DNA of 64,000 bases from Aspidapion aeneum (Eukaryota; Arthropoda; Insecta; Coleoptera; Brentidae): positions 10,179,813 to 10,243,812 of the forward strand of contig OY755042.1 of NCBI GenBank assembly GCA_963576565.1, written 5' to 3'. A program made the translations under genes and the position numbers. Numbering within the stretch: position 1 is the stretch's first letter; each line of letters begins with the position of its first letter. Under the pieces are notes generated by a model. It ran no database searches. It saw nothing but the letters and a program-made list of their open reading frames with translations, and had not been told where the DNA came from. Shown here in pieces: positions 1-11,494 of this stretch.

Positions 1-511
1 TTGCTGAAAAAGTTACCAACACTGGACTGAATTATATCAGGTAATTGACGTAGAATGGATACAAAACCAATGAGCTTCTACGGTGACACTGATGAATCCT
101 AACAAGGACTAAACCATCGGTCTGCTACCTATGGAACAGGGGCTCGATACGACACAGACATTTTGCTTTTAGAAGTATGAGGGTTCTGTGCGCAACGAGG
201 TAGAACTGTGACAAGAACGCGGAGAAGATCTATTTCAGGGTAGTAGTTGTTTAACAGTGATATGTTTCCCATGAAGTGAAAGGCAATAAAATTTAAAAAT
301 TGATCGATTGTTTATGAGATATTCAGGCTTTAAATATGTAAAATGTTACATATTTAAAGCGTGAATATCTCGTAAAAAATCGATCTATTTTAAACAAGCT
401 GTCAGTTGACTTCCATTCCTGTTTAAGATTTAAGGGGTAACATCCACCTCTTTCAGGAGGTTTAATCACAAGAGCTGCAACATTTTCAGAATCAACGTGT
501 ATTTTAATATT
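1..511. other. Non-coding, upstream intron sequence
   Basis: No exon is recognisable. The only structure is a hairpin with arms about 301-340 and 344-386: the left arm contains TTAAATATGTAA and the right arm TTACATATTTAAAG, with matching outer ATCGAT ends. It is probably a small relic MITE. Confidence 0.5.
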
Positions 512-1227
512 TTAGCTCACACTACTACTATAAGTAGTGTCAGCTATGGCGATCCTAGGTTTTTCGAGAAAAAAAAAAGTTGCTCCGATTTCAAATTTTT
601 TTATATATCTTTGCGTTTCAGATGATTTTGAAACTTTTTTGTCTCGCCGTCTGTCTGTCTGTATGTCTGTCTGTCTGTAACGACCAACCCGCATAACTCA
701 AAAACCGCTTGTCCGATTTAAATGAAATTTGGTACCTAGGATGGGTCTTGGGCCGTGGTGGTCCCATTTAAAAATGAACGAAATCCACCGAACGCAAGCC
801 AAATAAAAGGGTGGGGGTAGATTTCAAAAATGAGAGTTTATGTGAAAATATGGCGTGTGTGATATCAAACGAAAGGTAATTAAGTCTGGAGTTAAACAAA
901 ATGAATTTTAAGTCATTTAAAAAAAAGGGTGGGGGTAGATGTCAAAAATTAGAGTTTAAGTGAAAATATGGCGTGTGTGATATCAAAAGAAAGGGAAATG
1001 AGTCTGGAGTTAAACAAAATACATTTTAGTTTTTAAAAAAAGGGTGGGGGTAGATTTTAAAAATTAGAGTTTAAGTCAAAACATGGCTTGTGTGATATCA
1101 AACGAAAGGTAATTGAGTCTGGAGTTGAATAAAATATATTTCAGTTTTTAGTTATATTAGCTCACACGTACACTATAACTATAGTACCTAGTGTGAGCTT
1201 AGGTGCCCATAGATTGGCAGAGTATTT
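512..1227 (-). repeat. Double-hairpin 'AGCTCACAC' repeat, copy 1
   Basis: First of eight copies of one dispersed family. Each copy has a hairpin at both ends with the same stem (AGCTCACAC...GTGTGAGCT). Near one end are a (GTCT)n/(AGAC)n microsatellite and a conserved stretch reading AACTCAAAAACCGCTTG. The middle has a roughly 100-bp unit (GGGTGGGGGTAGAT...) repeated in tandem. The far end reads GGCAGAGTATTT, inverse of AAATACTCTGCC. About three internal units are present here. No coding capacity. Strand is arbitrary: '+' means the AAATACTCTGCC end is on the left. The superfamily is unclear. Confidence 0.75.
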
Positions 1228-1627
1228 ACTGGATGGCAATTTTAAAGAAACTTTTAAATTGGAACGATCTATTTTTTTGGCAAATAAACATAAGCCAATT
1301 TAAAACCGGCGGCATCAATAATTTAATTAATTCTAATTAATTTTACTTGATAGACATATAAAAATATTACCATTAGCAGTCATCTGTTCAAATATTAATG
1401 ACTTGGTAAACTTTCTACTGGGAAATTGACTAAAAATAATTTGTGAAGTGATACTATACAGGGTCTTTCGCAAACATCAAAACAAACTTTTAGTAAACTC
1501 CATATCATAATTTTTGAGATAACTGTTTTACAGTTATCAGCTGTTTACCATAACAAATAGCATAGGCCAACGAAAAAAAGTTGTAAAAAGTTGTCTCAAA
1601 AATAATGATATGAAGGGTATAATACTG
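1228..1627. other. Unassigned intronic sequence
   Basis: I see a weak inverted repeat around 1498-1616 (ATCATAATTTTTGAGATAAC against TCTCAAAAATAATGATAT) and nothing coding. Confidence 0.4.
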
Positions 1628-2073
1628 TAGGCCAAGGGTGGCCAACCCGCGGCACGCGTGCCACAGGGTGATACTTCTGACCCTTCAGAGTGGCACGACA
1701 GGTTTTTCACAAATAAATAAAAAAATACAATGTGATTAAACTAAACCCAAAACTCACACTAAACAGACTAAACTAAAATATTCAGGTGCAAAAATCAAAT
1801 TTATTTTTTTGTATTGATAAGGAGGGGGGTTAATGAAGGTGGCAACCCCCCCCCCCCAAGAATAATTAGTTAATGGTAAACTAACTTATGGTAATATACT
1901 ACAACATGTTTTTTTTCATTTCGTGATTCAACCAGGCTTTACCCCTCCCAAAAAAAAAATACCCCTCGCAAACAAAATTATCGACGCCCTTGGCTACAAC
2001 AAAAATGATTGACACGCGCAAAATTCTTAAAGTTAAAAGCGTTACCGCATACACAAAGGTTGGCCCCCAGGGG
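1628..2073. mobile_element. hAT-like non-autonomous element, copy A
   Basis: The left end contains GGGTGGCCAACCCGCGGCAC and the right end AAGGTTGGCCCCCAGGG, which share an inverted GGCCAACC block. This end style (GGTGGCCAACC plus a CGCG stem) is familiar from hAT/Charlie-type elements. The interior is AT-rich with C- and G-runs and has no transposase. The same interior recurs in two pieces at 3502-3732 and 4435-4555, so this is a repeated element. Superfamily assignment is an inference from the ends; I did not find a clean 8-bp target duplication. Confidence 0.55.
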
Positions 2074-2114
2074 TAAATATCTGCCCAAAATGTTGTACAC
2101 CAAAATCCTTTTTG

Positions 2115-2274
2115 GCAATTAAATCCCTAGAAATCCTAATAAATCCCTAGAAATCCTGTTAAATCACCAATAATTTCCTATAAATCCTAATAAGAACCCA
2201 CTAATCCCTATAAATCCCAATAATTCCGAAGAAATCCCGATAAATCCGAATAAATCCCCGTAAATCCTATATAG
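2115..2274. repeat. Minisatellite, about 10-bp unit (AAATCCCNAT)n
   Basis: About fifteen imperfect tandem units such as AAATCCCTAG, AAATCCTAAT, AAATCCCGAT. No coding content. Confidence 0.85.
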
Positions 2275-2884
2275 TTTTACTTATGTAGCGTGTTTTTAAT
2301 TTAAACTTGGAAAATGACCTGACGGCTTAGATGCGATCGAAGGGGCAAATAATAAGATGCATTCATAGATTTTAATAATAAATTTTATTAGCATATAGTA
2401 CCCTTATGCGGTTAACAAGGAAATCAATGGAGATTAACTAATAACGTCAACAGTTCTGCTTTTTATTTTATGAGATCCTTAGATTGCAACAGGTGGAGTA
2501 GTCGCAATTTTGACATATGTCGTTTATCATAGGAGTTCTAAACAGAAAGTTTTTGACATTGGGGGTAGCCGGCTCCCCCCCGCCGTCTTGGATTTAATGT
2601 GCACGAAAAAGTTTTGTTTTAATTACTTGGTCCCTGTCCCGAGTTTTAAAGCACTTTAGCATCTTAGACCTTTTAGTAAATACTGGTGTAAACTCGCCCA
2701 TTTTTTTAATGTCATCTTATGTTTCCTACATTTGGAGAATAGAAAGAAGCAGTGCGTTATTTGGCAACACCGCATGGTTTAAAATAAGCATAATTATTCC
2801 ATAAGCTATTCTCTTTAAAAATTTTTAAAGTCCGCTGAAATTCTGTGCTTTTGCGACGAGTTCAGTGAGTTTCAAGTTGAGTTT
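2275..2884. other. Unassigned intronic sequence
   Basis: Non-coding on both strands by eye. A short G/C tract (GGGGGTAGCCGGCTCCCCCC) sits near 2562-2581. No exon or repeat family recognised. Confidence 0.4.
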
Positions 2885-3501
2885 AAAATACTCTGCCAAT
2901 CTATGGGCACCTAAGCTCACACTAGGTACTATAGTTATAGTGTACGTCTAAGCTAATATAACTAAAAACTGAAGTATATTTTATTCAACTCCAAACTCAA
3001 TTACCTTTCGTTTGATACCACACAAGCCATGTTTTGACTTAAACTCTAATTTTTAAAATCTACCCCCACCCTTTTTTTAATAACTAAAATATATTTTGTT
3101 TAACTCCAGACTCATTTACCTTTCGTTTGATATCACACACGCCATATTTTCATTTAAACTCTAATTTTTGACATCTACCCCCACCCTTTTTTTAAATAAC
3201 TTAAAATTCATTTTGTTTAACTCCAGACTTAATTACCTTTCGTTTGATATCACACACGTCATATTTTCACATAAACTTTCATTTTTGAAATCTACCCCCA
3301 CCCTTTTATTTGGCTTGCGTTCGGTGGAATTCGTTCATTTTGGTTTACAGACAGACAGACGGCGAGACAAAAAAGTTTCAAAATCATCTGAAACGCAAAG
3401 ATATATAAACATTTTTGAAATCGGAGCAACTTTTTTTTTCTCAAAAAAATTAGGATCACTATAACTCACACTACTATAGTATAGTAGTAGTGTGAGCTAA
3501 A
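2885..3501 (+). repeat. Double-hairpin repeat, copy 2
   Basis: Starts AAAATACTCTGCCAAT, then a hairpin beginning AGCTCACACTAGG. Three internal GGTGGGGGTAGA-type units follow (read as CTACCCCCACCC on this strand), then the AGAC run, and it ends in GTGTGAGCTAAA. It abuts the 5' edge of the split hAT-like copy B and may have truncated it. Confidence 0.75.
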
Positions 3502-3732
3502 AATTACAATGTGATTAAACTAAACCCAAAAGTCACACTAAACAGACTAAACTAAAATATTCAGGTGCAAAAATCATATTTATTTTTTTGTATTGATAAG
3601 GAGGGGGGGGGGTAATGAAGGTGGCAACCCCGTCAAGAATAATTAGTTAATGGTAAACTAACTTATGGTAATATACTACAGCATGTTTTTTTTTTCATTT
3701 CGTGATTCAAACAGGCTTTACCCCTCCCAAAA
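3502..3732. mobile_element. hAT-like element copy B, left fragment
   Basis: Near-identical to 1728-1950 of copy A (for example ACAATGTGATTAAACTAAAC). It is interrupted by double-hairpin copy 3 and resumes at 4435. Its own left terminus is missing next to double-hairpin copy 2. Confidence 0.65.
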
Positions 3733-4434
3733 AAATACTCTGCCAATATATGGGCCCCTAAGCTCACACTAGGTATCTACTATAGTTATAGCGTACGTGT
3801 GAGCTGATATAACTAAAAACTAAAATAAATTTTATTCAAGCCCAGACTAAATTACCTTTCGTTTGATACCACACAAGCCATGTTTTGACTTAAACTCAAA
3901 TTTTTGAAATCTACCCCCACCCTTAAAAAAACAAAAACTAAAATATATTTTGTTTAACTCCGGACTCAATTACCTTTCGTTTGATATCACACACGCCATA
4001 TTTTTACGTAAACTGTAATTTTTGAAATCTACCCCCACCCTTAAAAAAACTAAAATATATTTTGTTTAACTCCAAACTCAATTACCTTTCGTTTGATATC
4101 ACACACCCCCACCCTTTTATTTGGCTTGTGTTCGGTGGATTTTGTTCATTTTTAAATAGGACCATCTCGACCCAAGACCCAGCCTAGGTACCAAATTTCA
4201 TTGAAATCGGGCAAGCGGTTTTTGAGTTATGCGCGTTGGTCGTTACAGACAGACATACAGACAGACAGACAGACATACAGACAGACAGACAGACGGCGCA
4301 ACAAAAAAGTTTCAAAATCATCTGAAACGCAAAGATATATAAAAAATTTTGAAATCGGAGCAACTTTTTTTTCTCGAAAAAATTAGGATCACCATAGCTC
4401 ACACTACTATAGTATAGTATATGTGTGAGCTAAA
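3733..4434 (+). repeat. Double-hairpin repeat, copy 3 (nested in hAT-like copy B)
   Basis: Runs from AAATACTCTGCCAATATATG to GTGTGAGCTAAA and contains the AGAC microsatellite at about 4247-4292. The hAT-like sequence continues on both sides. Comparison with intact copy A shows the break lies within an A-run followed by TACCCC, with no long target duplication, so insertion was into an A/T junction. Confidence 0.75.
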
Positions 4435-4555
4435 TTTACCCCCTACCTCAAAAAAAAATTATCGACGGCCTTGGCTACAACAAAAATGATTGACAGGCGC
4501 AAAATTCTTAAAGTTTAAAGCGACGCAGCATACAAAAAGTTTGGCCCCCTCTGCC
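4435..4555. mobile_element. hAT-like element copy B, right fragment
   Basis: Continues copy B (AATTATCGACGGCCTTGGCT, compare 1977 onward in copy A) to a right end with GTTTGGCCCCC near 4540. Confidence 0.65.
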
Positions 4556-4760
4556 GTAGGTCATCAAGTTTCTAGGGGGGGGGGAGGGGTGGAGACTTCG
4601 CGACCTTTTCACAGCATACGAATGTTCTCTACGTGGGTAAAATTTGATAGGTACTAGTGCATAGCAAATTGTCCACTGTTCTGCGGACTATTTCCTGTAA
4701 TAAATTAATTGATAAAAATATATCAAAAAACTCTCCTTGGACATATATTTCAATAGGTAA

Positions 4761-5763
4761 TGTAACAGGCCAGCGCTTTGACACTGGTACTGTCAAATCG
4801 AATGACCAAGGCTTGAATGTTGCAAGCTACCAATTTGTGCAACAACCTAATTGACTGATATAAGCATTAAACGTTATTAAATTTATTTATTTAAATAAAT
4901 TTATTATTTATGTATTTCGAAAGGGAATTTGGCGGTTCTTGGAGGAAATGCTACTATAAGTGCTTTTCTTAATTGTATAGAAAATGTAGGAAAATCTGTA
5001 GATACCTGTTCAATTTTCATCTTTATAAACTTTACATTTTACATATTTGACTTATTATTATTCTAATATTCAAACTGTTTTAACTTTTAGGTTTTAGGAA
5101 CCTTACTGTATGTTTGTTGTAAATATATTTATTTAGCAACTTTTTAAACGTCGATTGAATGAAATTATTTAATTTTCTTAATATTACTATTTAGGTTTCG
5201 GATGTTATATTGATTAATGCCGATTTTATAGCATTAATAGTTGATGTTAATAAACCCAGAAAAAGAAAGAGACATTATTTTAAAGCACTGGAAAGAATAA
5301 TAATAAAAAGTTTTCAAATTAAAATTAGGTTAGAATATCACTTAAGAATAATTTCTAACAACTTTATTGTTACTGTCAGAACCACCCTGCTTGTACTTCC
5401 AACTTGCCCTTGATTGGTTTAAAGACTGTGCTTTAAACGCTCTAGACAAAGAGACAAGATACCAGCGTAAGCGAGAAATGTGTCGCCTTCGAAAATCGTT
5501 TGAAGTCAAAATTACTCAGTGTGTTTTTTAAAAATAAATAAATTAAAAGCTAAATTTCTTTCCAGTTACAAAATATTAATTATTTTAATATTAAGTGGCG
5601 TACAAGGCAGATTAGCTGAATACAAATTTTATGAAAATACAGCGATCCTGAAAACCACGCCTTAAAACAAGTTGTTGACGTAGAAAACAATATTTAATTA
5701 AAAATATCAAAAAACTTATAAATGCTAAGAAAACAATTTATCTTTAAATCCTGTTTTGTTACA
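4761..5763 (-). mobile_element. Diverged solo LTR, same family as the intron-6 element
   Basis: Begins TGTAACAGG and ends TGTTACA, like the two intact LTRs at 23246 and 38246. It shares blocks with them such as GAAAGGGAATTTGGCGGTTC. It is flanked by a direct 4-bp repeat GTAA (4757-4760 and 5764-5767), the same duplication length as for the full element. About 1.0 kb against 1.27 kb, so it is diverged and has lost sequence. No internal region follows, which fits LTR-LTR recombination leaving a solo LTR. By the PBS/PPT polarity of the full element, the sense strand is minus. Confidence 0.8.
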
Positions 5764-5879
5764 GTAAATACAAATAAGCAAATTACCGGTAATTACACTG
5801 GTGCAAAATTATCGCTTTAATTCATTTTCTACTGGTCAGAAGATGCCAGCCGTATGGATTTCTATTGGTCAATGTTTAG

Positions 5880-6261
5880 CTGTGAGCTTTGGTGATCGTG
5901 TCAAAAAGAAAAAAAAAAGATGCTCCGATTTCAAAAATTTTTATATATCTTTGCGTTTCAGATGATTTTGAAACTTTTTTGTCGGGTTGTCTGTCTGGTA
6001 CCTAGGCTGGGTTTACTTACTTAATAAAATTTACCGTACATAAGCCGAAAAAAAGAGTGGGGGTAGATTTCAAAAATTAGAGTTCTTGTTTAAATATTAC
6101 TTGTGTGGTACTAGATTAAAGGTAACATGGTGTAACAACAATCTCTCATCAGACGCGACCCGGGTTGCAGATAGGGTATTATTTTCGCATACCAAAATGG
6201 ATAAAAATTACATTATACATTAATTGTGTGAGCTTAGGTGCCCATAAATTGGCAGAGTCTT
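5880..6261 (-). repeat. Double-hairpin repeat, copy 4 (degenerate, internally deleted)
   Basis: Keeps the TGCTCCGATTTCAAAAA block, the TTTGCGTTTCAGATGATTTT block and the end GTGTGAGCTTAGGTGCCCAT...GGCAGAG. The microsatellite and most internal units are lost. Confidence 0.6.
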
Positions 6262-7649
6262 TCGAAAGAAAATATTCCTTAAAATTTGTTCCTTTAAAAT
6301 CTCAAATTGTTTAAAAACTGTTCTCATTAAATTCCAAATTGACATAGACGCACAATTTGTTTTGATTTTTGTGAAAAACCCTGTAAATTTTATTTGTGGC
6401 AAATAATATTTTTTACCTGTTATTGCATTTCGCAATAATAAATGTATCTATTATATGTGTGTGTGTGTTTTAGTGCAAGTAAAGTATTTATTAAAAATAG
6501 TTTTTCTGTTTTTTAATAAATGGTCACAAAACTAACTCATAAAAATAATAAGAAGTGGAGTGTTTTTGAACTTTAACATTTTAACTCACATTTTAGGTAA
6601 AAAAAATATAAAATTTATGAATTAGTTTGGAAGATAAATATTTTTTACTGGTTTACATTATGATGATTATTCTCCACATATTGATGTCCCACATTAAACC
6701 CGAAATCTTCCAACTTCTCAAAAACCGCATCAAGTCGAGATAGGGTATTAAAATCAGCAAAAGAAAATGCTTTTAATTATTTTTGACACAATATTGTCAC
6801 AGTACACCGGTATATTTTTTAAGTAATTAGTAACAGGCTGAATTTTTTTTTGAATATTGCTTTATTTTGCTGAGACCAACTTTTTCCTCTGCGAATATTC
6901 TAAGAGTGATTCCTATAAGACTGCACAGGCGCTTTGCGCGACGGGCTGACTTAACCAAGCATGCGATTTTTATTTACTTTAAAATACATTTTTTTAGCCA
7001 CAGAAAAAAATTTGCCGGTTACTTTTTCTTTACTGTAACTTTTTTAATCTCGTTATTTCTACATGTTTGTGGCGTGCGACACGGGCTTTAAAGTATCTAT
7101 AAGACAAAGGTTTTTTCATTTTTTATCTTTGGGTTTATTTCAAAAAATTATTTTTTACTGCTTAAATAATTTTTCACAGCTACTAAATGGACATTTAGCG
7201 CCATAGCTATCAACACGGACGAGCCACAATCTACCACTTTGTTGACGCCAAGGCCTGATTATTCAAAATAGTAAATGTAATGTAGAAATAGGCCCTGGAA
7301 TATTAGCTCATTTTTAAGGGTCGAGGCACGTACGTCTTAAATATATCTGTACTGCTACAAGCGTTTCGCCATATTGGATTTAATTGAACCCAAACCAAGG
7401 TCAATAAAAGGCTCGAGGGGCTGTGTATCTTTAACTATGCATTTACGGGCCCATGTTTATATGATCTTTTCTTCTTTAAGCCACTCAAGAAAGTACCTTG
7501 GAGTTTTGGCATACCTGTATAGATATTTAAAAAATGTAAAATTGAATTTTGAAATAATGCAGTACGTAGTTATTAAATGATTAATTGAATTCAATTGTAA
7601 AGCAATGTCTTTTAGTTTGGAAAGGATTAGATCAGGCTACGTTTATTTT
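6262..7649. other. Unassigned intronic sequence
   Basis: Contains a short (GT)n near 6456-6470 and AT-rich sequence. The open frames here (for example around 6867-7091) show no recognisable domain or splice context. The last 9 bp, GTTTATTTT at 7641-7649, are the left target duplication of the foldback element that follows. Confidence 0.4.
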
Positions 7650-8695
7650 GGATGACGTTGACAATGTCGAAATACATATAATCGAAATTTAAAATCTTGA
7701 ACTCATTATATCGAAAATCAAAATCTCGAACAATCAAAATGTCGAATAATTAAAACATAGAAAATCAAAATGTCGAAAATCAAAATCTCGAAAAATCGAA
7801 ATGTAGAAAGTAATAATATCGAAAGTTAAAATATCGAAAATTAAAATGTCGAATTGAAAAATGTCGAATAATTAAAATATCGAAAATTAAAATATCGAAA
7901 TTACAAAATATCGAAAAATTAAAATCTCGAATAATCAAAATGTCGAATACTAAAAATGTCGAAAATCAAAATATCGAAATAACAAAATATCGAAAAGGAT
8001 AATATTAAAAATTAAAATGTTGAATTTTGGATAGGTTCGGTTCGGTTCGGTTTGGTTCGGTTCGGTTCGGCTCGGTTCGGTTCGGTTCGAATTCACACCT
8101 TCTAGGATCCCGGGAAAGAAGTCAGGAAAGTTTTTTTTTTGAAAAAAATTGTTGGTTTAGTTTGCTTTGGTTCGGTTCGGTTTGATTCGGTTCGGTTCGG
8201 TTTGATTTCACTAGGTTTCGTTAGGTTAGGTTTTTGAAAATATCTATTTTCGTGTGGTTATATCAGATTAGGTTACGTTTGATTAGGTCATGGTCAGGTT
8301 AGGTGAAGGCTCCGAAATTTTCTGTTTTTGATTTTCGATATTTTGTTTTTTTGATATATTGTATTTTCGATATTTTGTGTTTTCGATATTTTGTATTTTC
8401 GATATTTTGTTGTTTCGATATTTTGTATTTTCGATATTTTGTTATTCGATATTTTAATTTTTCGATAATTTAACTATTCGACATTTTTTATTTCAACATT
8501 TTAATTTTCGATATTTTAACTTTCGATATTATTATTGTCTACATTTTGATTTTTCGAGATTTTGATTTTCGACATTTTGATTATCTATGTTTTAATTATT
8601 CGACATTTTGAATATTCGAGATTTTGATTTTCGATATTAAGAGTTCGAGATTTTGATTTTCGATTAAATGTATTTCGACATTGTAAACGTCACTC
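7650..8695. mobile_element. Foldback-type inverted-repeat element FB1
   Basis: A 1,046-bp element flanked by a perfect 9-bp direct repeat GTTTATTTT (7641-7649 and 8696-8704). Ends are inverted: left GGATGACGTTGACAATGTCG, right the reverse complement of GAGTGACGTTTACAATGTCG. The left arm (about 7666-8030) is a tandem array on the unit AAAATGTCGAAAATC. The right arm (about 8330-8690) is the inverse of the same unit. The core (8031-8300) has GGTTC/GGTTCGGTT repeats and CTAGGATCCCGGGAAAGAAG, shared with FB2-FB4. Arms built of short tandem units with a 9-bp duplication resemble Drosophila FB elements and MULE insertions. No transposase. Confidence 0.85.
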
Positions 8696-8733
8696 GTTTA
8701 TTTTATGTTAGGTTCCATTTTGTTTTATTTTAG

Positions 8734-8829
8734 CTCTTATCCTATATGCACGCCTGCAACACGTTTTTCCACCAAGGATCAGACCTGTGTGATGATTTGC
8801 AGCCATTTTTTAAAACATTGGCAGATGAG
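8734..8829 (+). CDS. CenB1A: ACAP/centaurin-beta ArfGAP, exon E1 in window (end of BAR domain)
   Basis: A 96-bp exon, phase 0 at both ends, between acceptor TTTTATTTTAG and donor GTAAGA. It encodes 32 residues including SYMHACNTFFHQGSDL, matching the last BAR helix of ACAP proteins (MHA...FFHQG.DL). The BAR domain senses or bends membrane and dimerises, placing the ArfGAP on endosomal or plasma membranes. The earlier BAR exons and start codon are outside the window to the left. Foldback element FB1 ends only 38 bp upstream, so the branch point probably lies in the short gap or inside the target duplication. Confidence 0.88.
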
Positions 8830-10003
8830 GTAAGAGATCACTTCAACCAATCAATCTCTAAAATCTAACTTTTTTCTCTTGCTTGCGTTTTTATAGCTGA
8901 GGTCAAATAAAGAATAATACTGAAGACAATACAATATTTTTAGTTGGGGATAATTTGAAAATAAACTCTAAATTTTTATCACATATTCATAAAAACGAAA
9001 ATCAAAAAAATTATCTTGTGCTTTTTTTGCAAAAAGTTTAGAAATATTTAGCGATTGAACACTTAAATTTTTTTTTATTCTTATTACTTTCCTAGCCCGC
9101 GTAGCAATGGCTAGAGAAGGTATTATTTTCGACGACTTTGTTTTTTGAGATGCCGAAAATGTGTTATTTGGGTGTATTATGACCTATCTTAGCAATATCG
9201 TTGTGATGTCTGTCTGTGTATGTGTATATATTATTTCTATCTGTAACACAATAGCTCCTAAACCCCTAAACCGATTTTCATAAAATTTTTAGGCATAATA
9301 GTGTTCGACACTCTAACGAGCTGATTAGATTTTGGTCAAAATCCATTAATGCTAATGACAATTCAATAATTTTAATAATGCTAACTTTTAAACGGAGCAT
9401 CGCATCAATATGCGGTTTTCCGAATATAGTAGACTAAATTTTGCTCAATAATTTGTGTTATAACCAAAAATTTCGTAAGAGTTTTAGTTAATGAGATATT
9501 TACAATTTAAAGATATTTTGAAGGCTGATATATTATGGCTCCAGTTGAAGTGTGCTAGCTAGGAAGGTATCAGATCCGTCGTGGATCCATTTATTTTTTA
9601 ACATAGATTAGTAGTTCGTTTTTTGAAATAAGGTCAAAATTTTAACCAAATTATGCTTTTGTATACTGATTATTCCCCAGTAAATTAATAGAACGATTGG
9701 CGCATGTTTTCGAAAAATAGTAGATTTCTCTACCTTCTGATTAAAGCTTCTTATAGACTAACATATCATTTACATAGCAACACAAAAACTACATATATAT
9801 TTGTGTGTTTTTATATTTTCTTTTGATAATTTTAAACCTAAATTAGAATATATTTGAACAAGTTTAAACTCATCATAAAATGGAGAAATTAAATGAAGTG
9901 TAATTACAAAAGGGGGGTTAGCCTCTTTATGTGGGGACTAAAACTTTTATGAACATTAAAAATGCATTATATAGTAGTAAGTATTTATATATATTTATCG
10001 GTT
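8830..10003. other. Intron 1, left part
   Basis: Mostly unassigned. From about 9095 to 9560 there is degenerate repeat sequence with a GTCTGTCTGTGT tract and CCTAAACCGATTTTCATAAA, resembling the conserved stretch of the double-hairpin family but without its ends. No coding exon seen. Confidence 0.4.
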
Positions 10004-10490
10004 TCACAACGTTCTACATCTTCCGATACCCAATCTCCACTCGTTTCTGTTTGCCCATAATTCATCATCTAGGCCTCTTATTCTTGTTTCACTGTCTATT
10101 CCTTCTCTCCAGCTTCTCCTCGGCCTTCCTCGTTTTCTTCGGCCAGTTGGTTTCCATTGTAATATTTGTTTAGGTAGTCTTCCATCATCCATTCTTTGTA
10201 CATGTCCGTACCACACCAGTTGGTTTGTTCTTATATCATCCACTAAAGTACGTCACCCACTGTCATAATTTCTCTTATTCTTTGATTTGTAACTCTTTCT
10301 CTTTTTGATTTCCCTGCTGCTCTTCTCCAATAGTCCATCTCCGTAGCGAAAAGCATTTTTTCTGTTCTATCTTAGATTGACCATACTTCTGAGCCGTATG
10401 TAATAATACTTTTTACAATGGTGTTATATATAAGCTTTTTGTTATGTTTTGATATACTTCGGTCCCAAATTATTCCATTTCAAAAAGTAA
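10004..10490 (-). pseudogene. Non-LTR retrotransposon fragment, C-terminal end of ORF
   Basis: On the minus strand 10243-10004 encodes LVWYGHVQRMDDGRLPKQIL and GRRKRGRPRRSWREG. This is the common C-terminal tail of insect endonuclease/RT ORFs (RTE-like or related clades). Farther upstream (about 10490-10260) the frame reads KSIITYGSEVWSI and ATEMDYWRRAAGKS, broken by stops. Only the region after the RT domain survives, so this is a dead 5'-truncated copy. Confidence 0.8.
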
Positions 10491-10620
10491 GTATTTCTAT
10501 TGACTAAATCCAACCAGGCCATTAAAAACTGTATACATTCACTCAGATACTCCCAGATCACACTAGCACCCCCTTTCCTCGTGGTAGGATGAGGATAGGT
10601 GTTAAAATTAAATTTCATAT

Positions 10621-11348
10621 AAAATACTTTGCCAATATATGGGCCCCTAAGCTCACACTAGGTTCTATAGTTATAATGTACGTGTGAGCTAATATAACTA
10701 AAAACTAAAATATATTTTATTCAACTCCGGACTAAATTACCTTTTGTTTGATACCACACAAGCCATGTTTTGACTTAAACTCAAATTTTTGAAATCTACC
10801 CCCACCCTTAAAAAAACAAAAACTAAAATGTATTTTGTTAAACTCCGGACTCAATTACCTTTCGTTTGATATCACACACGCCATATTTTCACTTAAACTC
10901 TAATTTTTGAAATATACCCCCACCCTTTTTTTAAATAAATTCAAATGTATTTTGTTGAACTCCAGACTCAATTACCTTTCGTTTGATGTCACACACGCCA
11001 TATTTTCCCATAAACTCTAATTTTTGAAATCTACCCCCACCCTTTTATTTGGTTTGTGCTCGGTGGATTTTGTTCATTTTTAAATGGGACCATCTCGGCC
11101 CAAAACCCAGCCTAGGTACCAAATTTCATTAAAATCGGCCAAGCGGTTTTTAAGTTATGCGCGTTGGTCTTTACAGACATACAGACAGACAGACAGACAG
11201 ACAGACGGCGCAACAAAAAAGTTTCAAAATCATCTGAAACGCAAAGTTATATAAAAATTTTTGAAATCGGAGCAACTTTTTTTTTCTTGAAAAAATTAGG
11301 ATCACCATAGCTCACACTACTATAGTATAGCATATGTGTGAGCTAAAA
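10621..11348 (+). repeat. Double-hairpin repeat, copy 5
   Basis: Runs from AAAATACTTTGCCAATATAT through a hairpin AGCTCACACTAGG, four roughly 100-bp CTACCCCCACCC units and an AGAC run at about 11180-11210, to GTGTGAGCTAAA. Confidence 0.78.
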
Positions 11349-11430
11349 AAAATTACTTCGATTAAACTTCCATACGAATTTTATTTTGAACTCCTATCCG
11401 GCTTCCCTTTTTACGGAGGAAAAGGTATGC

Positions 11431-11494
11431 TAGAGTCCCTGTATGTTGACATATTTGGTAATATATCCAAATATGTCAACATACAGGGACTCTA
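11431..11494. mobile_element. 64-bp palindromic hAT-like mini-element
   Basis: TAGAGTCCCTGTATGTTGAC on the left is mirrored by GTCAACATACAGGGACTCTA on the right, so almost the whole insert is one hairpin. Flanks AGGTATGC (11423-11430) and GGGTATGC (11495-11502) match at 7 of 8 positions. Ends TAGAG and an 8-bp duplication fit the hAT superfamily. Confidence 0.72.

Noticed and set aside
4657..4854. 65-codon frame at the solo LTR edge
   Set aside because: Crosses the LTR boundary and target duplication, so it is a chance frame.
7653..8692. CRISPR-like arrays of regular short repeats
   Set aside because: Repeats are contiguous 15-bp units without distinct spacers and are mirrored in an inverted arm; the genome is eukaryotic.
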